From Bradyrhizobium ottawaense (lineage in GTDB: Bacteria; Pseudomonadota; Alphaproteobacteria; Rhizobiales; Xanthobacteraceae), in NCBI RefSeq assembly GCF_002278135.3, contig NZ_CP029425.2, positions 2,456,001-2,520,000 of the forward strand: a stretch of DNA of 64,000 nucleotides, given 5' to 3'. Position 1 is the first letter of the stretch. Each line of letters begins with the position of its first letter. A program made the translations under genes and the position numbers. Below are positions 8,692-17,148 of this stretch, piece after piece. The notes below the pieces were generated by a model. That model saw nothing but the letters and a program-made list of their open reading frames with translations. It made no database searches and was not told the DNA's origin.

Positions 8692-10404
8692 ATGGCGTCC
8701 GCGCCCAATCCAGGTCCTTCTGCCGCCACCGCCGTCCTCGCCAGCGTCGCCGCGCTCGGCATCTGGCGGCTGCTCGCGGTTGCCGCGCCGCATCTGGCCG
8801 CGCTCGCGCTGATGTACCAGACCGAGACCGATTTCGGCTCGCGCCTCTCCTTCGCGCTGGCCTGGGGCATCCTCAATTTTTTCTGGATCACGCTGCTGCG
8901 CCGGCCGGCGCTCTCCGGCGCGCTGTCGCTGACCATGGTCGTGGTGCTGGTGCTGCTGTCGCGGCTCAAGCACGACGTCGTCCAGATGACGGTCAACTTC
9001 ATCGACCTGATGATGATCGACCGCGACACCGTCGCGTTCCTGTTCACGATCTTCCCGAATTTGCGCTGGTCGGTGATCCTGGCCGGCTTCGTCACGCTGC
9101 CGCTGATGTATGCGCTGTGGTGGCTCGATCCGTTCCGTATCCGCCGTCTGCCGGCGCTCGCCTGCAAGCTGGCCTGCCTTGCCGCGCTGGTCGGCTATTC
9201 GCTCTATCATCCGGACGAAGCCTGGCGCGGCTATTACGACGACGGCTATCTGTCGAAATTCTTCCGCTCCGGCGTCAGCTCCGTCTCCGACTTCGTGCAA
9301 TACGGCTTCATGGAATCGGCCGCCGCCACCAACGAGCGGCTCAACATGCCGCTGGTCGATTCCTGCCATCCGGCCGGCCGCCGGCCGAACATCATCATGA
9401 TCCATGATGAATCGAGCTTCGACATCCGCGCCGCCCAGGGCATCAAGGTGCCGCAGGGCTATGGCAGCCACTTCAAATCCTGGGACGGCAGGCAGCGCAC
9501 GTTCCTGGCCGAGAGCAATGGCGGGCCGAGCTGGTTCACCGAATACAACGTGCTCGCAGGCCTCTCCTCGCGCTCGTTCGGCCGCTTCGCCTATTTCGTG
9601 ACGCGCATCGCCTCGAACCGCGTCGAGCGCGGCCTGCCGCTGGCGCTGCGCCGTTGCGGCTACGACACGATGTCGCTCTATCCCGCCCATGGCGGCTTCA
9701 TGGCCGCGCGCAGCTTCCAGATAACGACCGGCATCGAACGCTTCCTCGACGCCAAGGACCTCGGTGCCAAGGACGTCGAGCCCGACGGCTTCTTCTACGA
9801 CAAGGCGCTCCAGCTGATGGGTCAGCAGCCGCCCAACAAGCCGCTGTTCACCTTCATCTATCTCGGTGCCAATCATTTCCCCTGGGAGACGCGCTTCCGT
9901 CCCGACCTGCTGCCGAACTGGCGCGCGCCGGGCAATGTGGCTTCCATCGACGAATATCTGCGCAGGCAGGCGATCAGCGCCGAGCAATACAAGGCGTTCG
10001 TCGCGGGCCTGAAGAAGACGTTCCCGGGCGAGCCCTTCCTGATCGTGCGCTATGGCGATCATCAGCCTGAGTTTGCACCGGGTATCCTCGAGCCCGGGCT
10101 CGACGAGGGCGCTCTCGGCAAGAAGCTGGACGCCTACGATCCGCGTCTCTACGCGACCTATTATGCGATCGATGCCGTCAATTTCGAGCCGGTCAGAAGC
10201 GAGGCCGTGATGGACACGATCGACGGTCCTTATCTGCCGCTGGTGATCCAGGAGGCCGCCGGCATCCCGCTCGATCCGTCCTTCGCCGAGCAGAAGGAGA
10301 TCATGCTCCGCTGCAAGGGCGTTTTCTACAGCTGCAAGGACGGCGCTGAAGCGCGGCGGCTGAACCGCCTGCTGATCAATGCGGGGATGATCAGGGGGCT
10401 GTAG
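8692..10404 (+). CDS. Membrane-anchored sulfatase-fold hydrolase/transferase (LTA synthase-like)
   Basis: 570-residue protein with an N-terminal block of about five membrane helices (to about residue 180) followed by a large periplasmic alkaline-phosphatase/sulfatase fold domain. That domain opens with RRPNIIMIHDESSFDIR, where the first metal-site Asp lies, and near its end has IVRYGDHQPEF, a second metal-site DH pair. The architecture matches LtaS and phosphoethanolamine/phosphoglycerol transferases. In a Gram-negative this suggests modification of an envelope glycan or glucan, but the substrate is unknown. ATG 8692 is chosen over an upstream TTG at 8662. Confidence 0.82.
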   Translation: MASAPNPGPSAATAVLASVAALGIWRLLAVAAPHLAALALMYQTETDFGSRLSFALAWGILNFFWITLLRRPALSGALSLTMVVVLVLLSRLKHDVVQMTVNFIDLMMIDRDTVAFLFTIFPNLRWSVILAGFVTLPLMYALWWLDPFRIRRLPALACKLACLAALVGYSLYHPDEAWRGYYDDGYLSKFFRSGVSSVSDFVQYGFMESAAATNERLNMPLVDSCHPAGRRPNIIMIHDESSFDIRAAQGIKVPQGYGSHFKSWDGRQRTFLAESNGGPSWFTEYNVLAGLSSRSFGRFAYFVTRIASNRVERGLPLALRRCGYDTMSLYPAHGGFMAARSFQITTGIERFLDAKDLGAKDVEPDGFFYDKALQLMGQQPPNKPLFTFIYLGANHFPWETRFRPDLLPNWRAPGNVASIDEYLRRQAISAEQYKAFVAGLKKTFPGEPFLIVRYGDHQPEFAPGILEPGLDEGALGKKLDAYDPRLYATYYAIDAVNFEPVRSEAVMDTIDGPYLPLVIQEAAGIPLDPSFAEQKEIMLRCKGVFYSCKDGAEARRLNRLLINAGMIRGL

Positions 10405-10475
10405 CCGGCTTGCTTTGGCCGCAAGCGATACTCTTTGACCGTCCACCCTGAGGTGCTCACCAAGCGGCGTCAGAT

Positions 10476-10568
10476 CGTAGGGTGGGCAAAGCGAAGCGTG
10501 CCCACCATCCCGTCGTGCGTGTTGAGAGACGGTGGGCACGACGCTTTCGCGCCTTTGCCCACCCTACG
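10476..10568. repeat. Long dispersed palindrome (GTAGGGTGGGC type)
   Basis: Perfect outer arms CGTAGGGTGGGCAAAG (10476-10491) and CTTTGCCCACCCTACG (10553-10568) enclose perfect inner arms CGTGCCCACC (10497-10506) and GGTGGGCACG (10531-10540). It lies between two convergent genes, where it could act as a bidirectional terminator. Similar elements recur between genes in Bradyrhizobium genomes. Confidence 0.75.
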
Positions 10569-10578
10569 AAATCCGGGC

Positions 10579-12138
10579 CTACCGCCCGCCTACCTTCTCC
10601 CATAGCCACTTCGCGACCGCATCCGGCGAGGAATTCGCGTCGTTGCCGCTGGCGCGTAGATTCGCCTCGCGCATGGTGGCGATGTCGATCTTGCCGAGCA
10701 TTGGCTGCAGCGCTGTCTTGAGCCGCTCGTCGCCGGCACGTTTCGGGGCCAGCAGCAGGATGGCGTCGTAGGGCGGGATCGCGTGCCTGGGATCGTCGAG
10801 CGCGACCAGATCGTACTTTGCGATCAACCCGTCGCTGGTGTAGCCGGCGATCACGTCGACTTCGCCGCTTGCAACCGCTGCATACATGAAGTCGGGCTGC
10901 ATCTGGCGCTGGGCGCGGAATGAGAGGCCATAGGCCTTTTGCAGCGCCGCCCATTCCGGGCGCGAGAAGAACTCGTAGTCGCCGGCAATCGACATCGTCG
11001 ATGCGTGCGCGGCGAGATCGGCGATAGTGCGGATATGAAGCGCCTCGGCGCGCTTCTTCGGAAGCACCAGCGCATAGGCATTCTCGAAGCCGAGCTCGCC
11101 GAGCAGGGTGATGTTGTCCTTTGCCAGGCTTGTCTTCAAATCCGTCAACAGCTCTGCGCGCGGCTTGATGTCGGTGCGATGCAGCTGGTTGGCCCAGAGC
11201 GTGCCGGAATAATCCACATAGAGATCGATGTCGCCGGCCTTCAACGCCCCGAAGATCACGCTGGAGCCGAGGCCCGAGCGCGCCGTTGCGGACAGACCGG
11301 CGGCCTGGAGGCGGTCCCTCAGTAGCGCCGACAGCACATATTGCTCGGCGAAGGTCTTGGCGCCGACGACGTAGCCCTGCGACGAGCGCCCCATCGTCGG
11401 CACCAGCGTTGCGGCGACCAGCGCTGCGATTCCGGCCGCGCCGAGCGCGGTTCGGGCGCGGCCGCGGCGGCGCAGACCGCTCTCGATCAGGCCGAGCAGC
11501 TGGTCGACGGCGAGCGCGAGCAGGGCCGAGGCAAAGCAGCCGAACAGCACGAACACCCAGTTCTGGGTTTGAAGCCCGGCGAAGATGTAATTGCCGAGGC
11601 TGGTCTGGCCGATCGGCGTCGACAGCGTCGCGGTGCCGATCACCCACACCGCGGCGGTGCGGATGCCCGCCATCATCACCGGCAGCGCCAGCGGCAGCTC
11701 GACCATGACCAGCGACTGCCGCGCCGTCATGCCGACGCCCTTGGCGGCCTCGATCAGCGCGGGATCGATACCATTGAGCCCGGTGATGCCGTTGCGCAAC
11801 ACCGGCAGCATCGAATAGAGCGCCAGCGCCAGCATCGCCGGCAGGAAGCCGAACGCCGAGAAGGACACGCCGAACCAGGCCAGCGTCACCGAGGCGGCCA
11901 GCAGCAGCAGCGGATAGAACAGCGCGAGCAGCGCCAGGCCCGGCACCGTCTGCACGATGCTGGCGATTGCGAGCAGGATGGCTCGCGGCGCCGGGCGGTT
12001 GCGCGTCAGCATCGCCAGCGGCAGGCTGACGGCAAGGCCGAGCGCGAGCGCGGCAAGACTCACCCGCACATGATTGCCGAGATAATCGGGCAGATGCGCC
12101 AGCGCCTCGCCCCAGCGTGGATCGGCGAGGAAGCTCAT
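10579..12138 (-). CDS. Glycine betaine/choline-type ABC transporter, fused permease and substrate-binding protein
   Basis: 519 residues. The N-terminal part (about 1-220) is an OpuCB/ProW-type permease with several membrane helices (for example IVQTVPGLALLALFYPLLLL and GVSFSAFGFLPAMLALALYS). The C-terminal part (about 245-519) is an OpuAC-type periplasmic binding domain (VGAKTFAEQYVLSALLRDRL, later IFGALKAGDIDLYVDYSGTL). Such fusions are known in the osmoprotectant-uptake family. The start overlaps the stop of the ATPase gene by 4 bases (ATGA), so the two are translationally coupled. Substrate specificity among betaine, choline and proline is unresolved. Confidence 0.9.
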   Translation of the reverse strand: MSFLADPRWGEALAHLPDYLGNHVRVSLAALALGLAVSLPLAMLTRNRPAPRAILLAIASIVQTVPGLALLALFYPLLLLAASVTLAWFGVSFSAFGFLPAMLALALYSMLPVLRNGITGLNGIDPALIEAAKGVGMTARQSLVMVELPLALPVMMAGIRTAAVWVIGTATLSTPIGQTSLGNYIFAGLQTQNWVFVLFGCFASALLALAVDQLLGLIESGLRRRGRARTALGAAGIAALVAATLVPTMGRSSQGYVVGAKTFAEQYVLSALLRDRLQAAGLSATARSGLGSSVIFGALKAGDIDLYVDYSGTLWANQLHRTDIKPRAELLTDLKTSLAKDNITLLGELGFENAYALVLPKKRAEALHIRTIADLAAHASTMSIAGDYEFFSRPEWAALQKAYGLSFRAQRQMQPDFMYAAVASGEVDVIAGYTSDGLIAKYDLVALDDPRHAIPPYDAILLLAPKRAGDERLKTALQPMLGKIDIATMREANLRASGNDANSSPDAVAKWLWEKVGGR

Positions 12139-12917
12139 GCCGCACCGCTTTGTGGCAGCAGCGCGTTCAGCCGCTCGACCTGGCGCCGCGGCGTACGCAG
12201 CAGCTCCAGCACGTAAGCGTCGCTGCTCTTCGAGAGCGCGGCGGGGGTGCCCTGCGCGAGCAGCTGTCCGCTGTGCATCACCGCGATGCGGTCGGCGAGC
12301 AGGATCGCCTCCGTCATGTCATGGGTGATCATCACGGTGGTCAGGCCGAGCTTGCGATGCAGCGAACGATAATCCTCGCCGAGGGCATCGCGGGTCAGGG
12401 GATCGAGCGCGCCAAACGGCTCGTCCATCAGCACGATGCGGGGCCTCGCCGCCAGTGCCCGCGCCACGCCGACGCGCTGGCGCTGGCCGCCGGAGAGCGC
12501 CTCCGGCAGACGGCTGCGATGCGCGTTGCGGTCGAGCTGCACGAGACCCAGCAGCTCGTCGACACGTGCTGCGATATCGGCCGCCGGCTCGCCCAGCAGT
12601 TTCGGCGTGATCCCGATATTGTCGGCGACGCTCAAATGCGGAAACAGCCCGCCGCTCTGGAACACGTAGCCGATCCGCCGCCGCAGCGCGACCGGATCGA
12701 CGCTTTGCGCGTCCTCGCCTTCGATCGTGATGGTGCCGCCATCGGCCTCGATCAGCCGGTTGGCGAGCCGCAGCAGCGTGGTCTTGCCGGAGCCCGAGCC
12801 GCCGACGATCGCCACAAACTCGCCCTCGGCGATGTCGAGCGACAGATCGTCCACGGCCTTGAGCGAGCCGAAGCTCTTGGTGACGTGGGCATAGCCAATC
12901 ATCGGCCTGGACAGCAT
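12135..12917 (-). CDS. Glycine betaine/choline-type ABC transporter ATP-binding protein
   Basis: About 260 residues. It has Walker A GGSGSGKTT, signature LSGGQRQRVGVARALA and Walker B IVLMDEPFGALDP, followed by VMITHDMTEA with the switch His. It energises the downstream fused permease/binding protein. The ATG at 12917 is chosen because AAGGTGAG lies about 10 bases upstream; the ATG at 12902 (MIGYAHVTKSF) is also possible, and one at 12974 has no ribosome-binding site. Divergent from a second ABC operon starting at 13052. Confidence 0.9.
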   Translation of the reverse strand: MLSRPMIGYAHVTKSFGSLKAVDDLSLDIAEGEFVAIVGGSGSGKTTLLRLANRLIEADGGTITIEGEDAQSVDPVALRRRIGYVFQSGGLFPHLSVADNIGITPKLLGEPAADIAARVDELLGLVQLDRNAHRSRLPEALSGGQRQRVGVARALAARPRIVLMDEPFGALDPLTRDALGEDYRSLHRKLGLTTVMITHDMTEAILLADRIAVMHSGQLLAQGTPAALSKSSDAYVLELLRTPRRQVERLNALLPQSGAA

Positions 12918-13051
12918 CGGGCAGGGGCTCACCTTGCTGACCCGCCCACGGAGGGAGGGAATGAGAAGACCCATGCGTAGCACGCTTGGCGCCTTGATTG
13001 AACTTGGCCGCGCGAGCGGCTAAGGCATCGGGCCAAGTTCGGAGGGAACAT

Positions 13052-13870
13052 ATGTCAACGCCAACGGCAGTGGCGCTGGAAGATGCCAAGGTTGCGTTCC
13101 GGCTCGGGGACGGGCGGGTCTATACGGCGGTGGAGAAGGCGCATCTTGCGGTCGCGCAAGGCGAGTTCGTCGCCATTGTCGGGCCCACGGGCTGTGGGAA
13201 GTCCACGCTGCTCAACGTCGCGGCCGGGCTGCTGAAGCCGGCCGCGGGCAGCGTCAGGATATTCGACCGGCCACTCGCCGGGCTGAACCGGGATGCCGGC
13301 TACCTGTTCCAGGCCGACGCGCTGTTCCCGTGGAAGACCGCGCTCGACAATGTCGCCATCGGGCTGGAGATCAAGGGCACGCCGCGCGCCGAGGCACTGC
13401 CGCGCGCGCAGAAATGGCTGACCTCCGTCGGCCTTGGCGCGTTCGCGGGTCGCTATCCGCACATGCTCTCGGGCGGCCAGCGCAAGCGCGTGGCGCTGGC
13501 GCAGGTGCTGATCCGCGATCCAAAAATCCTCTTGATGGACGAGCCGTTCGGGCCGCTGGATGCACAGACCCGCCAGGTGATGGGCAATCTGCTGCTCGAT
13601 CTCTGGAATGCCGACCGCAAGGCCGTGCTGTTCGTCACCCATGATCTCGAAGAGGCGATCGCGCTCGCCGACCGCGTCGTGATCATGTCGGCGGGGCCAT
13701 CCTCGCGCATCATCGGCGACTGGCGCGTGAGCCTGCCGCGCCCGCGCGACATCTTCGAGGTGCGGCTGGACAAGGAGTTCCACGCGCTCCACCGCGAGAT
13801 CTGGAGCGTGCTCAAGGACGAGGTGATGAAGGGCTACGCGCAATCCACCCAAGCGGCGGAGGCGGTCTGA
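13052..13870 (+). CDS. ABC transporter ATP-binding protein (nitrate/sulfonate/taurine class)
   Basis: 272-residue SsuB/TauB-like ATPase with Walker A GPTGCGKST, signature LSGGQRKRVALAQVL and Walker B ILLMDEPFGPLDA. The ATG at 13052 follows GGAGGG, six bases upstream. Its stop overlaps the permease start by one base (TGATG), so the two are coupled. A matching binding protein is at 15295. The substrate is not known; this class carries sulfonates, nitrate, bicarbonate or thiamine precursors. Confidence 0.9.
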   Translation: MSTPTAVALEDAKVAFRLGDGRVYTAVEKAHLAVAQGEFVAIVGPTGCGKSTLLNVAAGLLKPAAGSVRIFDRPLAGLNRDAGYLFQADALFPWKTALDNVAIGLEIKGTPRAEALPRAQKWLTSVGLGAFAGRYPHMLSGGQRKRVALAQVLIRDPKILLMDEPFGPLDAQTRQVMGNLLLDLWNADRKAVLFVTHDLEEAIALADRVVIMSAGPSSRIIGDWRVSLPRPRDIFEVRLDKEFHALHREIWSVLKDEVMKGYAQSTQAAEAV

Positions 13871-14658
13871 TGTCGCGTCCGACGCTGTTCGCGCTCCAAG
13901 TCCTGGTCGCGGTCGTCTGCATCGTGCTGTGGCAAGTGCTGTCGACCGTCCCCGTGTTCGGCAAGATCCTGCTGCCGCCGTTCTTCTTCTCCAACCCGCT
14001 CGACGTCTTCAGCCAGATCGTGAAATGGTTCGCCTCCGGCGTGATCTGGAAGCATCTCGGCATCACGCTGGCGGAATCGATCCTGGCCTTCGTGATCGGA
14101 TCGGCCGGTGGTGTGCTGGTCGGCTTCTGGTTCGCGCGCCAGCCGCTGGTCGCAGCTGTATTCGACCCCTATGTCAAGATGGTCAACGCGCTGCCCCGCG
14201 TGGTGCTGGCGCCGATCTTCGCGCTGTGGCTGGGGCTCGGCATCTGGTCCAAGGTCGCGCTCGGCGTGACCCTGGTGTTCTTCATCGTGTTCTTCAACGT
14301 CTATCAGGGCGTCAAGGAGGTCAGCCGCACCGTGCTCGACAATGGCCGCATGCTCGGCATGAGCGAGCGGCAGCTGATGCGGCACGTCTATTGGCCCTCG
14401 GCGCTGTCCTGGATGTTCTCCTCGCTGCACACCTCGGTCGGCTTTGCCGTGGTCGGCGCGGTCGTCGGCGAATATCTGGGTTCGGCGGCGGGCCTTGGCT
14501 ATCTCATTCAGCAGGCCGAGGGCGTGTTCGACGTCGCCGGCGTATTCGCCGGCATGTTCGTGCTGTCGGCCTTCGTCATCCTGATCGACTATGGGGTCAC
14601 GCTGGTGGAGCGGCGCCTGTTGGTGTGGCGGCCGACCGCATCGGATGGGCGGGGCTAG
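13870..14658 (+). CDS. ABC transporter permease (SsuC/TauC class)
   Basis: 262-residue inner-membrane protein with about six hydrophobic helices. The cytoplasmic EAA-like loop VSRTVLDNGRMLGMSERQLMRH contacts the ATPase. It overlaps the ATPase gene by one base. The binding protein is about 640 bases further on, with an oppositely oriented cupin gene in between. Confidence 0.9.
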   Translation: MSRPTLFALQVLVAVVCIVLWQVLSTVPVFGKILLPPFFFSNPLDVFSQIVKWFASGVIWKHLGITLAESILAFVIGSAGGVLVGFWFARQPLVAAVFDPYVKMVNALPRVVLAPIFALWLGLGIWSKVALGVTLVFFIVFFNVYQGVKEVSRTVLDNGRMLGMSERQLMRHVYWPSALSWMFSSLHTSVGFAVVGAVVGEYLGSAAGLGYLIQQAEGVFDVAGVFAGMFVLSAFVILIDYGVTLVERRLLVWRPTASDGRG

Positions 14659-14706
14659 GCGCGAGGCGGGACCCGCGTATCGGCGCGGGCCCCCGGTCGC
14701 GAAGCC

Positions 14707-15156
14707 TCAATCCAGCAGCTTGGTGTCGTCGGGCGCCTGGGGCGGCGTCTTGATTGCGATCGCCTTGACCTGTCCGCTGATCGGCTTGGTGCCGCCATGC
14801 GGCGTGCCCTTCGGAATGATGACGAGGTCGCCCGGCTTCACCGTGACCTCCTTGTCGCCGAGCCAGATCGTGCCGGTGCCATCGAGAATGTACTGGATCT
14901 CGTTGGTGTTGGGATGCATGTGCTTGGGCACATTGCCGACCTGGATAGAGATCGTGGCGCCGTCGGCACTCGCGAACATTTTTGAGCGGTAGCCGACATT
15001 GTTGGCGGCCCCGAGCGCATCGCCTTCCATCTCTCCGGTGTGGATGATCTGCGCGGTGATGTTCTCGGCGGCGAGCGCCGGCCGGAGCAGCTGGTTCGCG
15101 CCGCATCCTGCGGCAAAGGCGGCGGCGATCGACAGCCCGATTGCAAGGCGATTCAT
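14707..15156 (-). CDS. Exported cupin-domain protein
   Basis: 149 residues. The N-terminal 25 or so residues form a signal sequence with a Cys (IAAAFAAGCGANQLL) that could be a lipobox-like or plain cleavage region. The remainder is a single cupin barrel: PKHMHPNTNEIQYILDGTG supplies the HxH-x-E metal ligands and PGDLVIIPKGTPHGG the second motif with its His. It interrupts an ABC importer gene set on the opposite strand. Function unknown; a small-molecule-binding or oxygenase role would fit the fold. Confidence 0.85.
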   Translation of the reverse strand: MNRLAIGLSIAAAFAAGCGANQLLRPALAAENITAQIIHTGEMEGDALGAANNVGYRSKMFASADGATISIQVGNVPKHMHPNTNEIQYILDGTGTIWLGDKEVTVKPGDLVIIPKGTPHGGTKPISGQVKAIAIKTPPQAPDDTKLLD

Positions 15157-15294
15157 GGATGATCCTCCCCATCACGAGTTTGTTGTTGTACCCGCATGCT
15201 ATTGCGCCAAAAGGCCGATGGCCAGTGCCTTAGGCCACGCTTCTCAAGCCCGTCGCGCTGCTCTATGGTGCCGCCGGCCGAACGGAGGAAACCA

Positions 15295-16320
15295 ATGAAG
15301 AACACGATTGCCAGGCTCGCCGCGGCACTGCTCGCACTGACGCTCACCACCGGATTTGCCGCGGCGCAAAGCAAGGTCACCATCGCGGTCGGCGGCGGCT
15401 CCTGCCTGTGCTATTTGCCGACGGTGCTGGCCAAGCAGCTCGGCGAATACGACAAGGCCGGCCTCGATGTCGAGCTGGTCGACCTCAAGGGCGGCTCGGA
15501 CGCGCTCAAGGCCGTGCTCGGCGGCAGTGCCGACGTCGTGTCCGGCTATTTCGACCATTGCGTCAATCTGGCTGCCAAGAAGCAGGAGCTCCAGGCTTTC
15601 GTGGTCTATGACCGCTATCCCGGCCTCGTGCTCGTGGTGGCGCCCTCGCGCACCAACGATATCAAGTCGGTCAAGGATCTCGCCGGCAAGAAGGTCGGGG
15701 TCAGCGCGCCCGGCTCCTCCACCGACTTCTTCCTGAAGTACATGCTCAAGAAGAACGGCATCGATCCGACCAGCGCCGCCGTGATCGGCGTCGGCCTCGG
15801 CGCCACCGCGGTCGCCGCGATGGAGCAGGGCCAGATCGACGCGGCCGTGATGCTCGACCCCTCCGTCACCGTGCTCCAGGGCAGCCACAAGGATCTGCGC
15901 ATCCTGTCCGACACCCGCACGCAGAAGGACACGCTCGAGACCTTCGGTGGCGAATATCCCGGCGGCGCGCTGTACTCGACCGCGGCCTGGGTTGCCAAGC
16001 ACGAGAAGGAGACCCAGGCGCTCACCAACGCGATCCTCGCCACGCTCGCCTGGATCCATTCGCATTCGCCTGAGGAGATCATGGCGAAGATGCCGGAGGA
16101 GACGGTCGGCAAGAACAAGGATCTCTATCTCGCCGCGCTGAAGAACACGATCCCGATGTTCTCCGAAACCGGCAAGATGGACCCGAAGGGCGCGGACGCC
16201 GTGCTCGCCGTGTTCAGCGTCGGCTCGCCCGAGGTGGCCAATGCCAAGATCGACGTCAGCAAGACCTTCACCAACAGGTATGTCGAGCAGGCCAAGAAAA
16301 CCACGGGGAACGCCAAATAG
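15295..16320 (+). CDS. ABC transporter substrate-binding protein (NMT1/SsuA-like)
   Basis: 341 residues, starting at the ATG preceded by GGAGGAA. A Sec signal peptide (to about AAAQS, residue 25) is followed by a type II periplasmic binding fold: VTIAVGGGSCLCYLPTVLAK, then LDVELVDLKGGSDALKAVLG, a pattern typical of nitrate/sulfonate/taurine binding proteins. The CLC pair in the ligand loop is unusual. It is the likely partner of the ATPase and permease at 13052-14658. Confidence 0.9.
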   Translation: MKNTIARLAAALLALTLTTGFAAAQSKVTIAVGGGSCLCYLPTVLAKQLGEYDKAGLDVELVDLKGGSDALKAVLGGSADVVSGYFDHCVNLAAKKQELQAFVVYDRYPGLVLVVAPSRTNDIKSVKDLAGKKVGVSAPGSSTDFFLKYMLKKNGIDPTSAAVIGVGLGATAVAAMEQGQIDAAVMLDPSVTVLQGSHKDLRILSDTRTQKDTLETFGGEYPGGALYSTAAWVAKHEKETQALTNAILATLAWIHSHSPEEIMAKMPEETVGKNKDLYLAALKNTIPMFSETGKMDPKGADAVLAVFSVGSPEVANAKIDVSKTFTNRYVEQAKKTTGNAK

Positions 16321-16350
16321 CTGACGCGAAGGCGTGATAGACGCCCCCTC

Positions 16351-17055
16351 ATGACGTCACTGGTCATTCATCGCGTCACGACGCTTGCTCTTGCCGTGCG
16401 GCCGATCGTCTGGCCGTTCGCCGAGGAGCGTCGCGCCGAGATCGCGGTACATTTTGCCGAGAAGCAGCGCGAGCGGCCGAAGATCTGGAACGGCCGCGTC
16501 CTGCTCGGGTGCGATCCCGTGTTCACGGACGGCCATTTCGCCTCGACCTATTTCGAGACCGATTTCGCAAGCTTCCTTGCCTGGCGCGACTGGGGCTTTC
16601 CCGGCGCGCCCGTGTTCAACGGGTTTGGCATGGGCGCGCTGCGCACGTCCGACGGCGCCTTCCTGATGGGCGAGATGGCGCAGCACACCGCGAACGCGGG
16701 CCGCATCTATTTCCCGTCGGGGACGCCCGATCTCGACGATGTCAGGGATGGGACGCTGGACATTTCCGGCAGCGTCGTGCGCGAAATTCAGGAAGAGACC
16801 GGCTTGACGGCGGCGGACTATGAGGCCGAGCCGGACTGGTATTGCGTCGTCAGCGGCCCCGCGATTGCGATGATGCAGGTGCTCAACCTCGATATGCCCG
16901 GCGACGAGGCTCGCGCCCGGATCGAAGCCAATCTCGCCCGTGAGGACGAGCCTGAATTGTCGGCCATTCATCTCGTGCGCGGGATGGGTGATCTCACGCC
17001 GACCATGCCGCGATTTGTCACGGCCTTTATCGAGCAGCAGTTCGCCTCGCGCTGA
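16351..17055 (+). CDS. NUDIX hydrolase
   Basis: 234 residues. The Nudix helix is represented by VVREIQEETGLTAADYEAE in the second half, with the REUxEExGU core intact but the upstream Gly less canonical. The N-terminal half (about 130 residues) is not recognised and may contact the substrate. Substrates of this family are nucleoside-diphosphate-linked compounds. No strong ribosome-binding site is visible before the ATG. It lies alone between two importer gene sets. Confidence 0.8.
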   Translation: MTSLVIHRVTTLALAVRPIVWPFAEERRAEIAVHFAEKQRERPKIWNGRVLLGCDPVFTDGHFASTYFETDFASFLAWRDWGFPGAPVFNGFGMGALRTSDGAFLMGEMAQHTANAGRIYFPSGTPDLDDVRDGTLDISGSVVREIQEETGLTAADYEAEPDWYCVVSGPAIAMMQVLNLDMPGDEARARIEANLAREDEPELSAIHLVRGMGDLTPTMPRFVTAFIEQQFASR

Positions 17056-17065
17056 TGCGCGAGGC

Positions 17066-17094
17066 TTGACATCCCTGCGCTCTGCCCATGTGAT
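17066..17094 (+). promoter_or_regulatory. Candidate promoter of the Liv-type operon
   Basis: TTGACA (17066-17071) and TGTGAT (17089-17094, four of six) are spaced by 17 bases, 55 bases before the first gene of the importer operon. Confidence 0.5.
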
Positions 17095-17148
17095 GGGGGC
17101 AACCAAAAGCAAGACGAATGCAATGCACAATCGTCCAGGGAGGTTTTG

